A stretch of 64,000 bases of DNA. Source: Bog-756 sp963812885. GTDB taxonomy: Bacteria > Actinomycetota > Acidimicrobiia > Acidimicrobiales > RAAP-2. The position numbers and the translations under genes are program-made. Shown here in pieces: positions 9,402 to 17,149 of this stretch (its first letter is position 1; each line of letters opens with the position of its first letter). The stretch is from assembly GCA_963812885.1 (NCBI GenBank), contig CAWEWZ010000011.1, positions 1-64,000 on the forward strand, written 5' to 3'. The notes under the pieces are model-generated. The model worked only from the letters and a program-made list of their open reading frames with translations, did no database searches and was not told where the DNA came from.

Positions 9402-10004
9402 TCATCGAGCCTGAGGATGGATCGTCTCACCTCGGGCCAACATCTCGACAAACTGGCCGATGCGCCTGGAGCGGGTTTCGGGTTTCTTGGCGCTTCCGAT
9501 CCTGTAGAGGATGGCGTACCGATTCGCACTTGTGAGCATTTCAAACATCGCATTTGCGCGAGGATTGGCGCTCAGGGCAGTGACGAGATCCTCCGGCACC
9601 TCAATGTTGGCTTGCCCCGCGTACGCGACCTCCCATCGACCGTCCTCTTTCGCCTGCCGCACCTCGTTTTCACCGGATCGATGCATTCGGCCGGTGGCGA
9701 TCAACCTTTCAGCGATGGCAGCGTTCCGTTGAGACCACGGGCTCCGATCTCTTCGAGGCGTGAAACGTCGTCGGAACGTAGCGGCGTCGCGACGCCCTAA
9801 TTGACCATCAATCCAGCCGAAGCAGATCGCCTCGTCAAGCGCCTCGTCGTAGGAGACGCTTGTCGGATCGACCGTACCCTTTTTGGCCAGTACCAGCCAG
9901 ACACCCTGTGAATCGGCGTGATGGTTGCTCAACCATCTTCGCCATTCGCCGGCGTCCCCAACCAATAGCTCTGGGAGATCCACGGCGTTCACCGTATCCC
10001 CCAT
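9402..10004 (-). CDS. YdeI/OmdA-like family protein (bacteriocin-protection type)
   Basis: This 200-residue protein carries the signature of the YdeI family: EAICFGWIDGQ near residue 60 followed by RRFTPRRDRSPWSQRN. The C-terminal region (PEDLVTALSANPRANAMFEMLTSANRYAILYRI, then RSRRIGQFVEMLARGE) matches the usual YdeI tail. Members are small cytosolic proteins linked to peptide-antibiotic tolerance in some bacteria, but the mechanism is not established. I chose ATG 10004; longer in-frame starts add an unrelated-looking extension. It is divergent from the GntR gene. Confidence 0.85.
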   Translation of the reverse strand: MGDTVNAVDLPELLVGDAGEWRRWLSNHHADSQGVWLVLAKKGTVDPTSVSYDEALDEAICFGWIDGQLGRRDAATFRRRFTPRRDRSPWSQRNAAIAERLIATGRMHRSGENEVRQAKEDGRWEVAYAGQANIEVPEDLVTALSANPRANAMFEMLTSANRYAILYRIGSAKKPETRSRRIGQFVEMLARGETIHPQAR

Positions 10005-10146
10005 GTGTTGGAGGGTGGCAGGCATTGGTGTTCGGGGACAGGCTCCGAGCCCAAGGTGATCGGTGGTGCCCATATCCAAAACGTTCGCGTCGCGTCCGCG
10101 TCCAGTCACGTCCATGCCTTTAGGAGATCGCCCACTCAACTCGTCC

Positions 10147-10201
10147 TTGACACCGAGAAGTCCAACACTCATGATAGTACCAACTTATTAGTACGATAGG
10201 A
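10147..10201 (+). promoter_or_regulatory. Candidate promoter and operator of the GntR/YtrA gene
   Basis: TTGACA (10147-10152) and CATGAT (10170-10175), spaced 17 bases, form a sigma-A-like promoter. Just downstream, GTAC repeats with flanking A/T (ATAGTAC at 10174-10180 and TTAGTAC at 10188-10194) form a short repeated element typical of a YtrA-type binding site. AGGACT at 10198 serves as ribosome site for the TTG start. Position and spacing support autoregulation, but this is inference. Confidence 0.4.
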
Positions 10202-10210
10202 CTTAGATCT

Positions 10211-10603
10211 TTGATCGACTTCAATCTTGACCCGAGTTCAGGTGTGGCCCCGTACATGCAGTTCGTCCACCAGGTGCGAAGAGCGCTGCGCTTGGGCCTG
10301 CTCGACGTAGGGGACCAGCTCCCCACGATCAAGCAGGTCGTCGCCCGGGTGGCCGTCAACCCCAACACGGTGGCGAAGGCCTATCGGGAACTTGAGCACC
10401 AGGGCTTGGTGGTGGCCCGCCCTGGGGCGGGCACGTTCGTGACGGAGACGCTCAGTGACGAGTCACTGGCCGCCCACGGACCTCTACGCAAAGACCTTGG
10501 GCGCTGGATCCGCAAGGCCCGGCTGGCCGGGTTGGACGAAGAGAGCATGGAAGCGCTCTTTCGCGACACGCTCGAATGCGCCACCGAACAGGACATTGCG
10601 TGA
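10211..10603 (+). CDS. GntR-family transcriptional regulator, YtrA subfamily
   Basis: This 130-residue regulator starts at TTG 10211 with AGGACT 9 bases upstream. Residues 10-75 form a GntR winged helix (VGDQLPTIKQVVARVAVNPNTVAKAYRELEHQGLVVARPGAGTFV). The effector domain is reduced to a short helical tail, the hallmark of YtrA regulators, which usually repress their own operon with membrane or ABC-transporter genes. The stop overlaps a small downstream membrane ORF by four bases (GTGA). No ABC genes follow here, so the operon may have been truncated. Confidence 0.9.
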   Translation: MIDFNLDPSSGVAPYMQFVHQVRRALRLGLLDVGDQLPTIKQVVARVAVNPNTVAKAYRELEHQGLVVARPGAGTFVTETLSDESLAAHGPLRKDLGRWIRKARLAGLDEESMEALFRDTLECATEQDIA

Positions 10604-10802
10604 CACCGGTCGTTGAGGCCACCGGACTCTGGGCGATGCTGCTCATTGTCGCCTTATCGGTGGGGCTAATCGTGGCCGGGGCGGGCTTTGCGCTTCACGT
10701 TCTTCGGGTTCTTGCCGTGATCCTTCTCTGGCCCTCTGGCTCATCGGATTCGTGATTGGTCACGCCGAGGGAGCTGGCAAACACGGCTTCTACGGCTGGT
10801 AG
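10600..10802 (+). pseudogene. Small membrane protein coupled to the GntR gene, probably frameshifted
   Basis: A GTG at 10600 overlaps the GntR stop. Frame one gives 51 residues with one strong membrane span (LLIVALSVGLIVAGAGF) and stops at 10755. In another frame from about 10722, the sequence continues more naturally as LALWLIGFVIGHAEGAGKHGFYGW and stops at 10802. Joining LRVLAVIL to LALWLIGFVIG gives a second membrane helix resembling short hydrophobic lmo0937-like proteins. This suggests one frameshift near 10720-10727. YtrA operons commonly contain such small membrane partners. Both the frame junction and the function are inference. Confidence 0.4.
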
Positions 10803-10999
10803 TTCAAGAAGCGGGACGCGGCTGTGAAGCTGCAGGAGCCACGCCAATCCGTTTCGGTATCCCCGGTCACCCCAGTTCGCAACAAGAAGTTCTCGGGGGG
10901 CTGAATGATTGGCAGAGCGTGACTACAGATCCCTCCCGACTCCGGTCCATATCCGGTGGTGGAGGATGGCCCTGCCAGGAGTCGGATACTCCGTCCGTC

Positions 11000-11392
11000 C
11001 TAGCCCCGAGGTGCGAAGAACTCGAGTGCGATGTTGTCGGGGTCTCGAAATGACAATGCCGAGTAGGAAGGTTCGTCCACGATGCCACCGTTGGGAATGC
11101 CGAGCTCGCTCAGACGGATTTCCCATGCTTGTAACTCATCGCGGTTGGCACAGCCGAAAGCCAGATGATCGAGACCCGGCTGGCGCTCGTTGAACGGCTG
11201 AGTGCTGTTCAAATCAGAGAACTGAGTCAGACCAACGATTGTGCCGCTCGTAAGCCAAGCGACACGCTGGAAAGGACCTGTGTCCTCGTCAAGGATCGGG
11301 TCCGAGCCGAACAGAGCCTTGTACCAAGGCACACTCCGTTCGAGGCTCGTAACCGTTAGCGCCACGTGCGTAATCGCAGGGAACTCTGGCAT
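11000..11392 (-). CDS. VOC family protein (glyoxalase-like)
   Basis: The 130-residue product starts MPEFPAITHVALTVTSLERSVPWYKALFG, the classic opening of a glyoxalase fold, and ends FRDPDNIALEFFAPRG with the usual metal-ligand glutamate in the last strand. An ATG six codons upstream (11410) is an alternative; GAGGAG lies between the two starts. LDHLAFGCANRDELQAW starts the second module. Cytosolic; isomerase, dioxygenase or binding roles are all possible. It lies between the YtrA gene and a GNAT remnant. Confidence 0.88.
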   Translation of the reverse strand: MPEFPAITHVALTVTSLERSVPWYKALFGSDPILDEDTGPFQRVAWLTSGTIVGLTQFSDLNSTQPFNERQPGLDHLAFGCANRDELQAWEIRLSELGIPNGGIVDEPSYSALSFRDPDNIALEFFAPRG

Positions 11393-11506
11393 GTTTTTTC
11401 GGCTCCTCATGAAAGCAGCGGACGCTACGTCTTTTGGCTGGCAACTATCTGGGAGTAGAGGCTATCTGGCAGCACAAGTCCCCGTCGCTAATTCCGACGG
11501 TATGGG

Positions 11507-11728
11507 TCAGCGCTCACACGGGTACTGGTACCCGCCTCTGGCACAATCAGAGAACGCTGACAGTCGCCGGAGCATGAAGTGAGGGTCCCCGGGGCCAACT
11601 TGGGAATACCAGACACCGTACGCAGCGGCGGGTTCGAACCCGAAGCGCTGGTAGTAGCCGGGGCTGCCGAGAAGGAGACCGAATCTGCCGTTGCGGGCCA
11701 CCCCGCGTGCCTCAACATAAGCAACCTA
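11507..11728 (-). pseudogene. GNAT acetyltransferase, C-terminal remnant
   Basis: The frame reads VAYVEARG then RFGLLLGSPGYYQRFGFEP and GDPHFMLRRL, which is the characteristic C-terminal half of a YhbS-like GNAT N-acetyltransferase (LG-PxYYxRFGFEPA). An in-frame TAG lies immediately upstream, near 11730, and I find no N-terminal acetyl-CoA-binding half further upstream. A GTG at 11701 could start a 64-residue peptide, but that would lack the cofactor-binding loop. I read it as a truncated, inactive gene copy. Confidence 0.6.
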
Positions 11729-11947
11729 GTTCCCGAATAGTTCGGTTGACATTGGTCGGTGTTCGAGGTCAGTTTCCCTACGATCCGTGCCCGAGCGCTC
11801 GTCTACATTGATAAGGTCCGCTTCCGCTGTAGTCGCTCGCTCCAAGTCGACGCAAGCCTCCGGGCCGAGTAGTGGCCAGGCCGACGGTATGTGATTCCGC
11901 CGCCGTGCGTGATTCCGCGCCGATTTGATGCAGATTGGCTCCCATGC

Positions 11948-12887
11948 TCACTGGGGCCGCTCCCGGACGACCTCAGCCGGGGCCTTGTCGTCGCGGAGCC
12001 CGAGAAACCGCGGCTGCCGCAGCCGAGCCTCACTCGTCCATTCGGCAAATCCGATCTGGGCGACGAGCTTCGGCCGCGTCCAGTGCGCCCCGCGGGGGAT
12101 CGACCAGCGCGTCGACAAACGTCGGTTCGGCCGTTTCCAGCTTCCGCAGCCGGACGCCGAGGTCATGGAGTGTCGCCTTGGTGTAGCCGGTGCCGACCTT
12201 GCCGGCGTAGCGGAGGGAGCCCTGCTCGTAATATCCGACAAGCAAGGCGCCAAAGTCCGTCCGGCTGCCGCCCGGATCGGTGTAACCGCCGATGATGAAC
12301 TCCTGCTCCCAGACACACTTCAGCTTCAACCAGTCCTTCGAGCGGCCACCGACGTACGGTGCGTCGGCGCGCTTCGCGATGAGCCCCTCCCAGCCCGATC
12401 GACAGGCGTCGGCGAACCGCCGCTCCGAGTCGTCGCGCCAGGCCTCGGTGTGCTGCAATGCCGGGCTCGACCGGATCGTCCTCGTCATCCGAGCGCGGCG
12501 CTCCACCAGTGGCCGGTCGGTCAGATCCTCCCCGTCGACCTCCAGAAGGTCGAAGACGCAGTAGACGACTGGGTTCTTGCCCACCTGCTCTGGAGACGGC
12601 CTGGTCACCCCGAGACGCTGCTGGAGCCGGGTGAAGGACGTTTGGTCACCGTCATAGGCCACCACCTCACCGTCGAGTAGGAGGTTCCGTGGATGTTGAG
12701 CAGCAACAGCGGCGCTGACCTCAGGGTAAATGGTCGTGAGGTCCTTGCCGGAACGGGACTCGAGTCGCACCTCGTTGCCCGCTTTGCGTGCGACGCAGCG
12801 CTCACCGTCGAGCTTGCGCTCCAGTAGCCAATCGTCGCCGAAATCGCGACGGTCGGTCAATGTGGCCAGCATGAGTGGGATCACCAT
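11948..12887 (-). CDS. ATP-dependent DNA ligase (LigD/LigC type), frameshifted near its end
   Basis: The enzyme seals DNA nicks using ATP; this class serves non-homologous end joining. The nucleotidyltransferase domain is intact, with motif I ERKLDGER (AMP-accepting Lys25), then LLLDGEVVAYD, and EGLIAKRADAPYVGGRSKDWLKLK. The first frame runs to a stop at 12030, but after VDPP the natural sequence (RGAHWTRPKLVAQIGFAEWT, then RHPRFLGLRDDK-like motif VI as RQPRFLGLRDDK) continues in another frame to 11948. The break maps to a five-base G run at 12094-12098 (+ strand); removing one base restores about 312 residues. There is no Ku, primase or nuclease domain nearby. Sequencing error or a real mutation are both possible. 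Confidence 0.85.
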
Positions 12888-13274
12888 GGCAGCTATCGTT
12901 CCACGTGGACGACGAGGGGGAATCCGTCCAATTGGCTCCGGGCACCTCTACCTCGTTGCGTTCGATGTTTCCGTGTAGGTGAACGAGATCAAGGACTTCT
13001 GTTTCGACGCCCACGTGACGGTATCCGTACCTGAACACCTCGGTTGCTCGTGGTTGGTCACGACAACTCCCGTGCCCGTGGTCTTGGTCTCGGACGATCC
13101 GGTTCCAGAGCGCCCCGAGAATGCCTGAATCTCGTTCACCTGAATGGCACATGCCGATTTGACAAGGGTCTCAACCTCGACGGTGACCGGACGTATCGAT
13201 CGAAACGATCGACCACGAGCAGCCAAGCCCTCGGTGATCTCCCGCTCCCTGGTGGTGGCAGGCGCCATGGGTCA
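12888..13274. other. Intergenic stretch with one weak ORF
   Basis: These 387 bases lie between the ligase and the HAD gene. A minus-strand frame (13268 to 12948, 106 residues, six bases after the HAD stop) has moderately biased codons and a strand-like C-terminus (TDTVTWASKQKSLISFTYTE), but no domain, signal peptide or ribosome site I can recognise. I do not call it as a gene with confidence. Nothing else is evident. Confidence 0.35.
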
Positions 13275-13919
13275 CTAGTGGTCTCGCAGAAGACCAGGAA
13301 GCGTCCTCATGTCGTCAAATACCACTGCACCATCCATCGAGAGGGCTTCGGCACTCGTGACGCTCCCCGCGAATGCGAACACTGCCATGCCCGCTGTCAA
13401 TCCGGCGGTCACCCCAGAAACGCTGTCCTCGACGACGGCACATCGATCTGGTGCTGCCCCCATCCGGTTGGCGGCGAACAGGAAGATGTCGGGGGCTGGC
13501 TTCCCGTGTGCCACCTGATCGACACTGAAGATCCGTCCATCGAAACGATCGATGAGTCTGGTTTTGCCCAGGGTAAACATCATTTTGTCGTGACTTCCGC
13601 TCGACGCAACGCAAACGGGTGAGGTGATCTGATCAAGGGCCTCGAAGATACCCGGTACGGCAACGAGCTCTTGCTCGAACACCTCCCGGTAGCGAGGCTC
13701 GAACTCAGCATCCCAGTCGATTCTCCGGCCAAGGTGGCGTTCGATCTCCTGTTGCATGTATCCAGCCGAACGTCCTACGAACCGCTCAACGATGTCAGCC
13801 TCCGTGAGGGGCCACCCGAGACCGGACAGGATCATCGCTTCCGTCCGCACCGCGAGGCGCTCGCTGTCCACCAGGACGCCGTCACAGTCGAAGATCACCA
13901 GGTCGAAAGGACGCAACAC
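13275..13919 (-). CDS. HAD-superfamily hydrolase, beta-phosphoglucomutase-like
   Basis: This 214-residue phosphatase/phosphomutase has motif I DLVIFDCDGVLVDSE (nucleophile Asp11, acid/base Asp13), a helical cap (residues 20-85), motif II VCVASSGS, motif III lysine in VAHGKPAPDIF and motif IV CAVVEDSVSGVTAG. The DCDGVLVDSE form with a C1 cap places it with YniC/GPH/beta-phosphoglucomutase enzymes that act on small sugar phosphates or 2-phosphoglycolate. It starts at 13919 and is divergent from the sigma factor at 14.1 kb. Family is firm, the substrate not assignable. Confidence 0.92.
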   Translation of the reverse strand: MLRPFDLVIFDCDGVLVDSERLAVRTEAMILSGLGWPLTEADIVERFVGRSAGYMQQEIERHLGRRIDWDAEFEPRYREVFEQELVAVPGIFEALDQITSPVCVASSGSHDKMMFTLGKTRLIDRFDGRIFSVDQVAHGKPAPDIFLFAANRMGAAPDRCAVVEDSVSGVTAGLTAGMAVFAFAGSVTSAEALSMDGAVVFDDMRTLPGLLRDH

Positions 13920-14074
13920 GCTGACGAGACTAGAGACCCTGCACGTGGAGCGCAGGCTTCTCAGTGAGCCTTCCGGCCCTAACCCCAGCTCAGTGGGCGT
14001 CGCCTCATCTCCGGCGGGCTGAGATCTGCCACCAGGGCTGCGGTGGGTGGGACAAAAGGTATTTGGCGACCTAA

Positions 14075-14105
14075 GGCAACCTTTTGGCCGCCTGGGGGCT
14101 TAATT
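14075..14105 (+). promoter_or_regulatory. Candidate ECF-type promoter of the sigma factor at 14.1 kb
   Basis: GGCAACC at 14075-14081 followed after 15-16 bases by a CTTAAT-like element (14099-14104) resembles the GCAACC...TAA layout also seen before the ECF gene at 24.0 kb. Such promoters are usual for autoregulated ECF sigma factors. The downstream box is weak, so this is tentative. Confidence 0.3.
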
Positions 14106-14136
14106 GGGTTGTGACTACGATCAGCCGGGCCCTCGC

Positions 14137-14685
14137 GTGAGCCGCCGATCCGGGCACCGGGACGACGGCTTCGACGCCTTCATGGAGAGCACGACAACTT
14201 ACCTGCTTCGCACGGTCTCCCTCATCGTGTGGGACCCGTCCATCGCCGAGGACGTCGTCCAGGAGTGCCTGCTCCAGGTGGCACGCCGCTGGTCGAGGGT
14301 GCGCCGGATGGCGTATCCCGCAGCCTACGCACGCCGCATCGCGACCAATCTCGCCATCACGGCAGCCGAGCGGCACTCGATGGAGCGGGCCGAGCTGACC
14401 GGCGGCCTCTATCTCGAGCCCGTAGATGGTGCCGCCCTCCTGGCCCTCGAGCAGGTAGACCACCAGCACGCCCTCAACGCTGCGCTGGGTCGGCTCGCAC
14501 CGCGCCAGCGGGCGGCGTTGGTCCTCCGATTCTTCGACGACCTTACCGAGGCGCAAACTGCCGAGGTACTCGGCTGCTCGGTCGGCACGGTTAAGAGCAC
14601 CTGCTCGCGAGCCCTCGAGCGACTCCGCGACGACCTCGGCCGCAGAGATGACCGTCGAACCCGTTCCATCCCAAGCTCTTCATGA
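14137..14685 (+). CDS. ECF sigma factor, actinobacterial SigE-like family
   Basis: The product is about 182 residues. Region 2 reads DGFDAFMESTTTYLLRTVSLIVWDPSIAEDVVQECLLQVARRW, and region 4 LGRLAPRQRAALVLRFFDDLTEAQTAEVLGCSVGTVKSTCSRALERLR, a complete helix-turn-helix. I place the start at GTG 14137; an in-frame TTG at 14104 is possible. It directs RNA polymerase to a small regulon, generally including the following exported protein gene, which begins 26 bases downstream and is here badly frameshifted. No classical anti-sigma gene is present. Confidence 0.9.
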   Translation: MSRRSGHRDDGFDAFMESTTTYLLRTVSLIVWDPSIAEDVVQECLLQVARRWSRVRRMAYPAAYARRIATNLAITAAERHSMERAELTGGLYLEPVDGAALLALEQVDHQHALNAALGRLAPRQRAALVLRFFDDLTEAQTAEVLGCSVGTVKSTCSRALERLRDDLGRRDDRRTRSIPSSS

Positions 14686-14711
14686 GTCGCCATGACCCGA
14701 AAGGAAGCGCC

Positions 14712-15592
14712 ATGACCAATGACACGTTTAGCTCCGACATAGCGGTGAGCCTCCGCCACGCGCCGCGCTCGTCGACCCCGCTGCAGCCCAACGCATCGCG
14801 TCCCGCGTCGCAGGTACTCGTCCACAATCCCACCGACTGGCCGTCGCGGGATCGGCCGCGGGTACCGCGGGGGTCGGCGCGATCGTGGCCGCGGTGGTGA
14901 CATTGTCGGGCGCCACGCCCGCCTTCGCCGGCTGGACACCGAGCCCGTCGCCTGCCGCGGCCACGAAAAGCGAGCTCGGTGACTACTGCCTGCGCGGACC
15001 AGCTCGCATCGATGCCAGGCGGGCCAGGGGCCACCACATGGACCCCAACCGCCACGGACATCCGGGGTCCGTATGTGCTCGAGTCACTGGTGTCCGGATC
15101 GATGTCCGCCACCTGTCTGACAGGGCCAAGCCTGACCTCGGTCAGCTTCGGCGACGGTGGATCACTCAGCTCGTCACGAGTGGCGGGCGGTGGAGACCAG
15201 GGGGGCACCTCCTCGACTACGAATTTCGCTCCCCGGAGGCGCCGTCAGGGAGCTCACGCTTTCGTCCCTCACCACCCGCACCGGTGCGCCCTTCGACACC
15301 GTCGAGGGGGCAGTCGCAGCAGATGTCACAGCCGTCTCGTTCGAGCTGAGCGACGGCCAGAGCATCACGACGACCGTCAGCGATGGACTCGTGCTCGCCT
15401 GGTGGCCCGAGCGGAAGCAAGCCCGTCTCTGCCCGGGTGACGACCTCCTCGGGGACCACCTCACAGGCGCTCGGGACGTTCGGCCCCGGGCCCGGGGCGA
15501 TCGTTCACGGCAACCGCGTACGCGGCGCCCACGGATCACTACACGTCACCAAGTGTTCGGCGCAAGGGTGCACGGCGAGCGGTTCCTTTTGA
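14712..15592 (+). pseudogene. Decayed membrane-anchored extracytoplasmic protein (sigma-factor partner)
   Basis: An ATG at 14712 has AAGGAA upstream. The start MTNDTFSSDIAVSLRHA is followed in successive other frames by a transmembrane segment (VAGSAAGTAGVGAIVAAVV), an extracytoplasmic part (ADQLASMPGGPGATTW, then YVLESLVSGSMSATCLTG), then VTAVSFELSDGQSITTT and DGLVLAWWPE, and finally PVSARVTTSSGTTSQALGTF. These blocks read as one secreted-domain protein of the kind often encoded beside SigE-like ECF factors. At least four reading-frame changes are needed, near 14765, 14985, 15220 and 15425. With this many breaks the gene is likely dead, unless the local sequence is poor. Confidence 0.6.
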
Positions 15593-15691
15593 CAGGATGG
15601 TCGGCGGCCGGACAGTGACATTCGGGGAAGCCGCAGGAGACTCTCTGGTCGAGAGGTTCGTGGTTCCCTTTGGCTGGCAGAAGGCGACGGC

Positions 15692-16729
15692 CTACTTCGC
15701 CCCGAGAAGCTCGTTGATTTGTCGATTCAACGCCATCTGATTGGTGACATGGACATAGACGTCATGAGGACGGCTTGGATCGGTGCGCCACGAAAGCCCG
15801 CCCTGAGCGTTGATAGAGGCAGCACCACCTTGTCCCAGTTCCGAGAACATTCCCCTCTTGCCCCAGGTCGCGTAGAGGAGTGTGGGCCCGTCCCAGTCAC
15901 CATCGCCCGGCGGGCCACATCCGAATTCCCACTGATATGCGATCCGCATCGGATTGCTGGGCTTCACGGACGAACACAGCGCTCCTCCCACTTTCGTCTG
16001 GATCCCGACGAAACCATCGACCCATGCCATCGGCGTCGGCCAGTTGGTGCCTGTCACGACGGCGCTCGCCGCAGCCAAGTCCAATTTCTGGTTCGTCACT
16101 GGCGGGGCACCATTGGGGAAGAGGCCATCCTCTATCACCAGGCGCTTTACCTTCGCTTGGACCAGTGCACGTCCGTCGAGCGAGCTCCCTTGCCCCGAGG
16201 TCGAACGTAACAACCCAGCCAAATTCGTGTAGGCACCGATGGCGACGATGGTGACGCTGTGATTCGGCTGGTTCGCGAGAAGGTGGCGGTAGAGATCCAC
16301 CGCTTCTGGAACATCGTTGCTCGAGCGGACGGAATGGAGAAGCTTGTCGACCAGGGCACCGCTATAGCCGTGGGGTGCAGTATCGGCGTTGCTGTGAGCG
16401 ACTGCGCCCAAGGGGATGTTCGGGTGGCCATACGCGGTGTCAATGGCATCGATTGCGGCTACCGCAAGTGGGTTCCGTATGTCCGACATGATTCCAAGTA
16501 TCCTTACAGCTCCCCGCTGCTCAAGGACGTTTGCCATACCTATGGCGGTTGCGTCATCCCACCACCGGGACAGGTCGGAATCGATGATGATCCGGGGAAC
16601 CGTCGAAGGGCTCTCCACACTTGTTGTGGTTGGCGACGGTGTCAATGCGGCAACGAGAACGGCGGCGCTGCCGGCGACGACAACGACAGCGAGCACCACC
16701 CACAGAGACAGAATCCGACGTTTACTCAC
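15692..16729 (-). CDS. Exported nucleoside-hydrolase-like (IUNH fold) protein
   Basis: This 345-residue protein starts at GTG 16729 with AAGAAGG 8 bases upstream. Residues 5-30 form a signal anchor (LSLWVVLAVVVVAGSAAVLVAAL), followed by a Thr/Ser/Pro linker. The inosine-uridine hydrolase-like core begins IIIDSDLSRWWDDATAIGMA, a variant of the family DTDPGxDDAxAI motif: the aspartates at the D-D-DD positions are kept, but PG is replaced by SR. Later blocks (VTIVAIGAYTNLAGLL, then KVKRLVIEDGLF) match the fold. It may hydrolyse nucleosides or a related N-glycoside outside the cell; the altered loop leaves specificity open. It is divergent from rph. Confidence 0.85.
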   Translation of the reverse strand: MSKRRILSLWVVLAVVVVAGSAAVLVAALTPSPTTTSVESPSTVPRIIIDSDLSRWWDDATAIGMANVLEQRGAVRILGIMSDIRNPLAVAAIDAIDTAYGHPNIPLGAVAHSNADTAPHGYSGALVDKLLHSVRSSNDVPEAVDLYRHLLANQPNHSVTIVAIGAYTNLAGLLRSTSGQGSSLDGRALVQAKVKRLVIEDGLFPNGAPPVTNQKLDLAAASAVVTGTNWPTPMAWVDGFVGIQTKVGGALCSSVKPSNPMRIAYQWEFGCGPPGDGDWDGPTLLYATWGKRGMFSELGQGGAASINAQGGLSWRTDPSRPHDVYVHVTNQMALNRQINELLGAK

Positions 16730-17149
16730 AAAGGTCGCCTTCTTGGTGTGAACCTGGCACAGAGGATGTTAGGGCAGGGTTCGGCAAAGTATTCGTCTCT
16801 TCCCGGGCGGCGTCGATACAAATCGACTACGAATACTGAGTGAAGGGTGTACTGGGGCGAGCTGGGTTGGGAACGCTTCGCTTGGAGTTGGCGCCCCGAC
16901 CACCGGACACGCCCGCGACCGCGACCGCGACCGGCACTCTCCTGCGTGCAGAGGGCCTGGCGGGGCTTTGTCGAGATGTCCAACAGTGCGGCCGCCGATG
17001 ACGCCAGACCTACCTTCGCCGCCAGTACCAACATACATCGAGATGGGGGTCTTGCTGCAAGGACCCCGGATGTGCTGACAATGCACGCCATAAGTCCGGG
17101 CACAGTTTCCGACAGATCGGAGCGAGATGTCCCGGCTCAAGGGGGATCG
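16730..17149. other. Divergent promoter region between nucleoside-hydrolase-like gene and rph
   Basis: This 420-base region contains no convincing gene. It holds the rifamycin-associated element at 17047-17065 and a GGGGG ribosome site (17141-17145) for rph. A possible -10 (GACAAT, 17077-17082) follows the RAE. Confidence 0.6.
17047..17065 (+). promoter_or_regulatory. Rifamycin-associated element (RAE) upstream of rph
   Basis: The 19-mer GGGTCTTGCTGCAAGGACC has the palindromic core CTTGC-T-GCAAG flanked by GGG/CCC arms. From memory, the published actinomycete RAE is GGGGCTTGCGGCAAGGCCC; 16 of 19 positions agree and the whole CTTGCnGCAAG core is conserved. It lies about 85 bases upstream of the rph start, the expected place for this element, which mediates rifamycin-induced expression of resistance genes. 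The operator reading is established knowledge applied to a direct sequence match. Confidence 0.75.
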
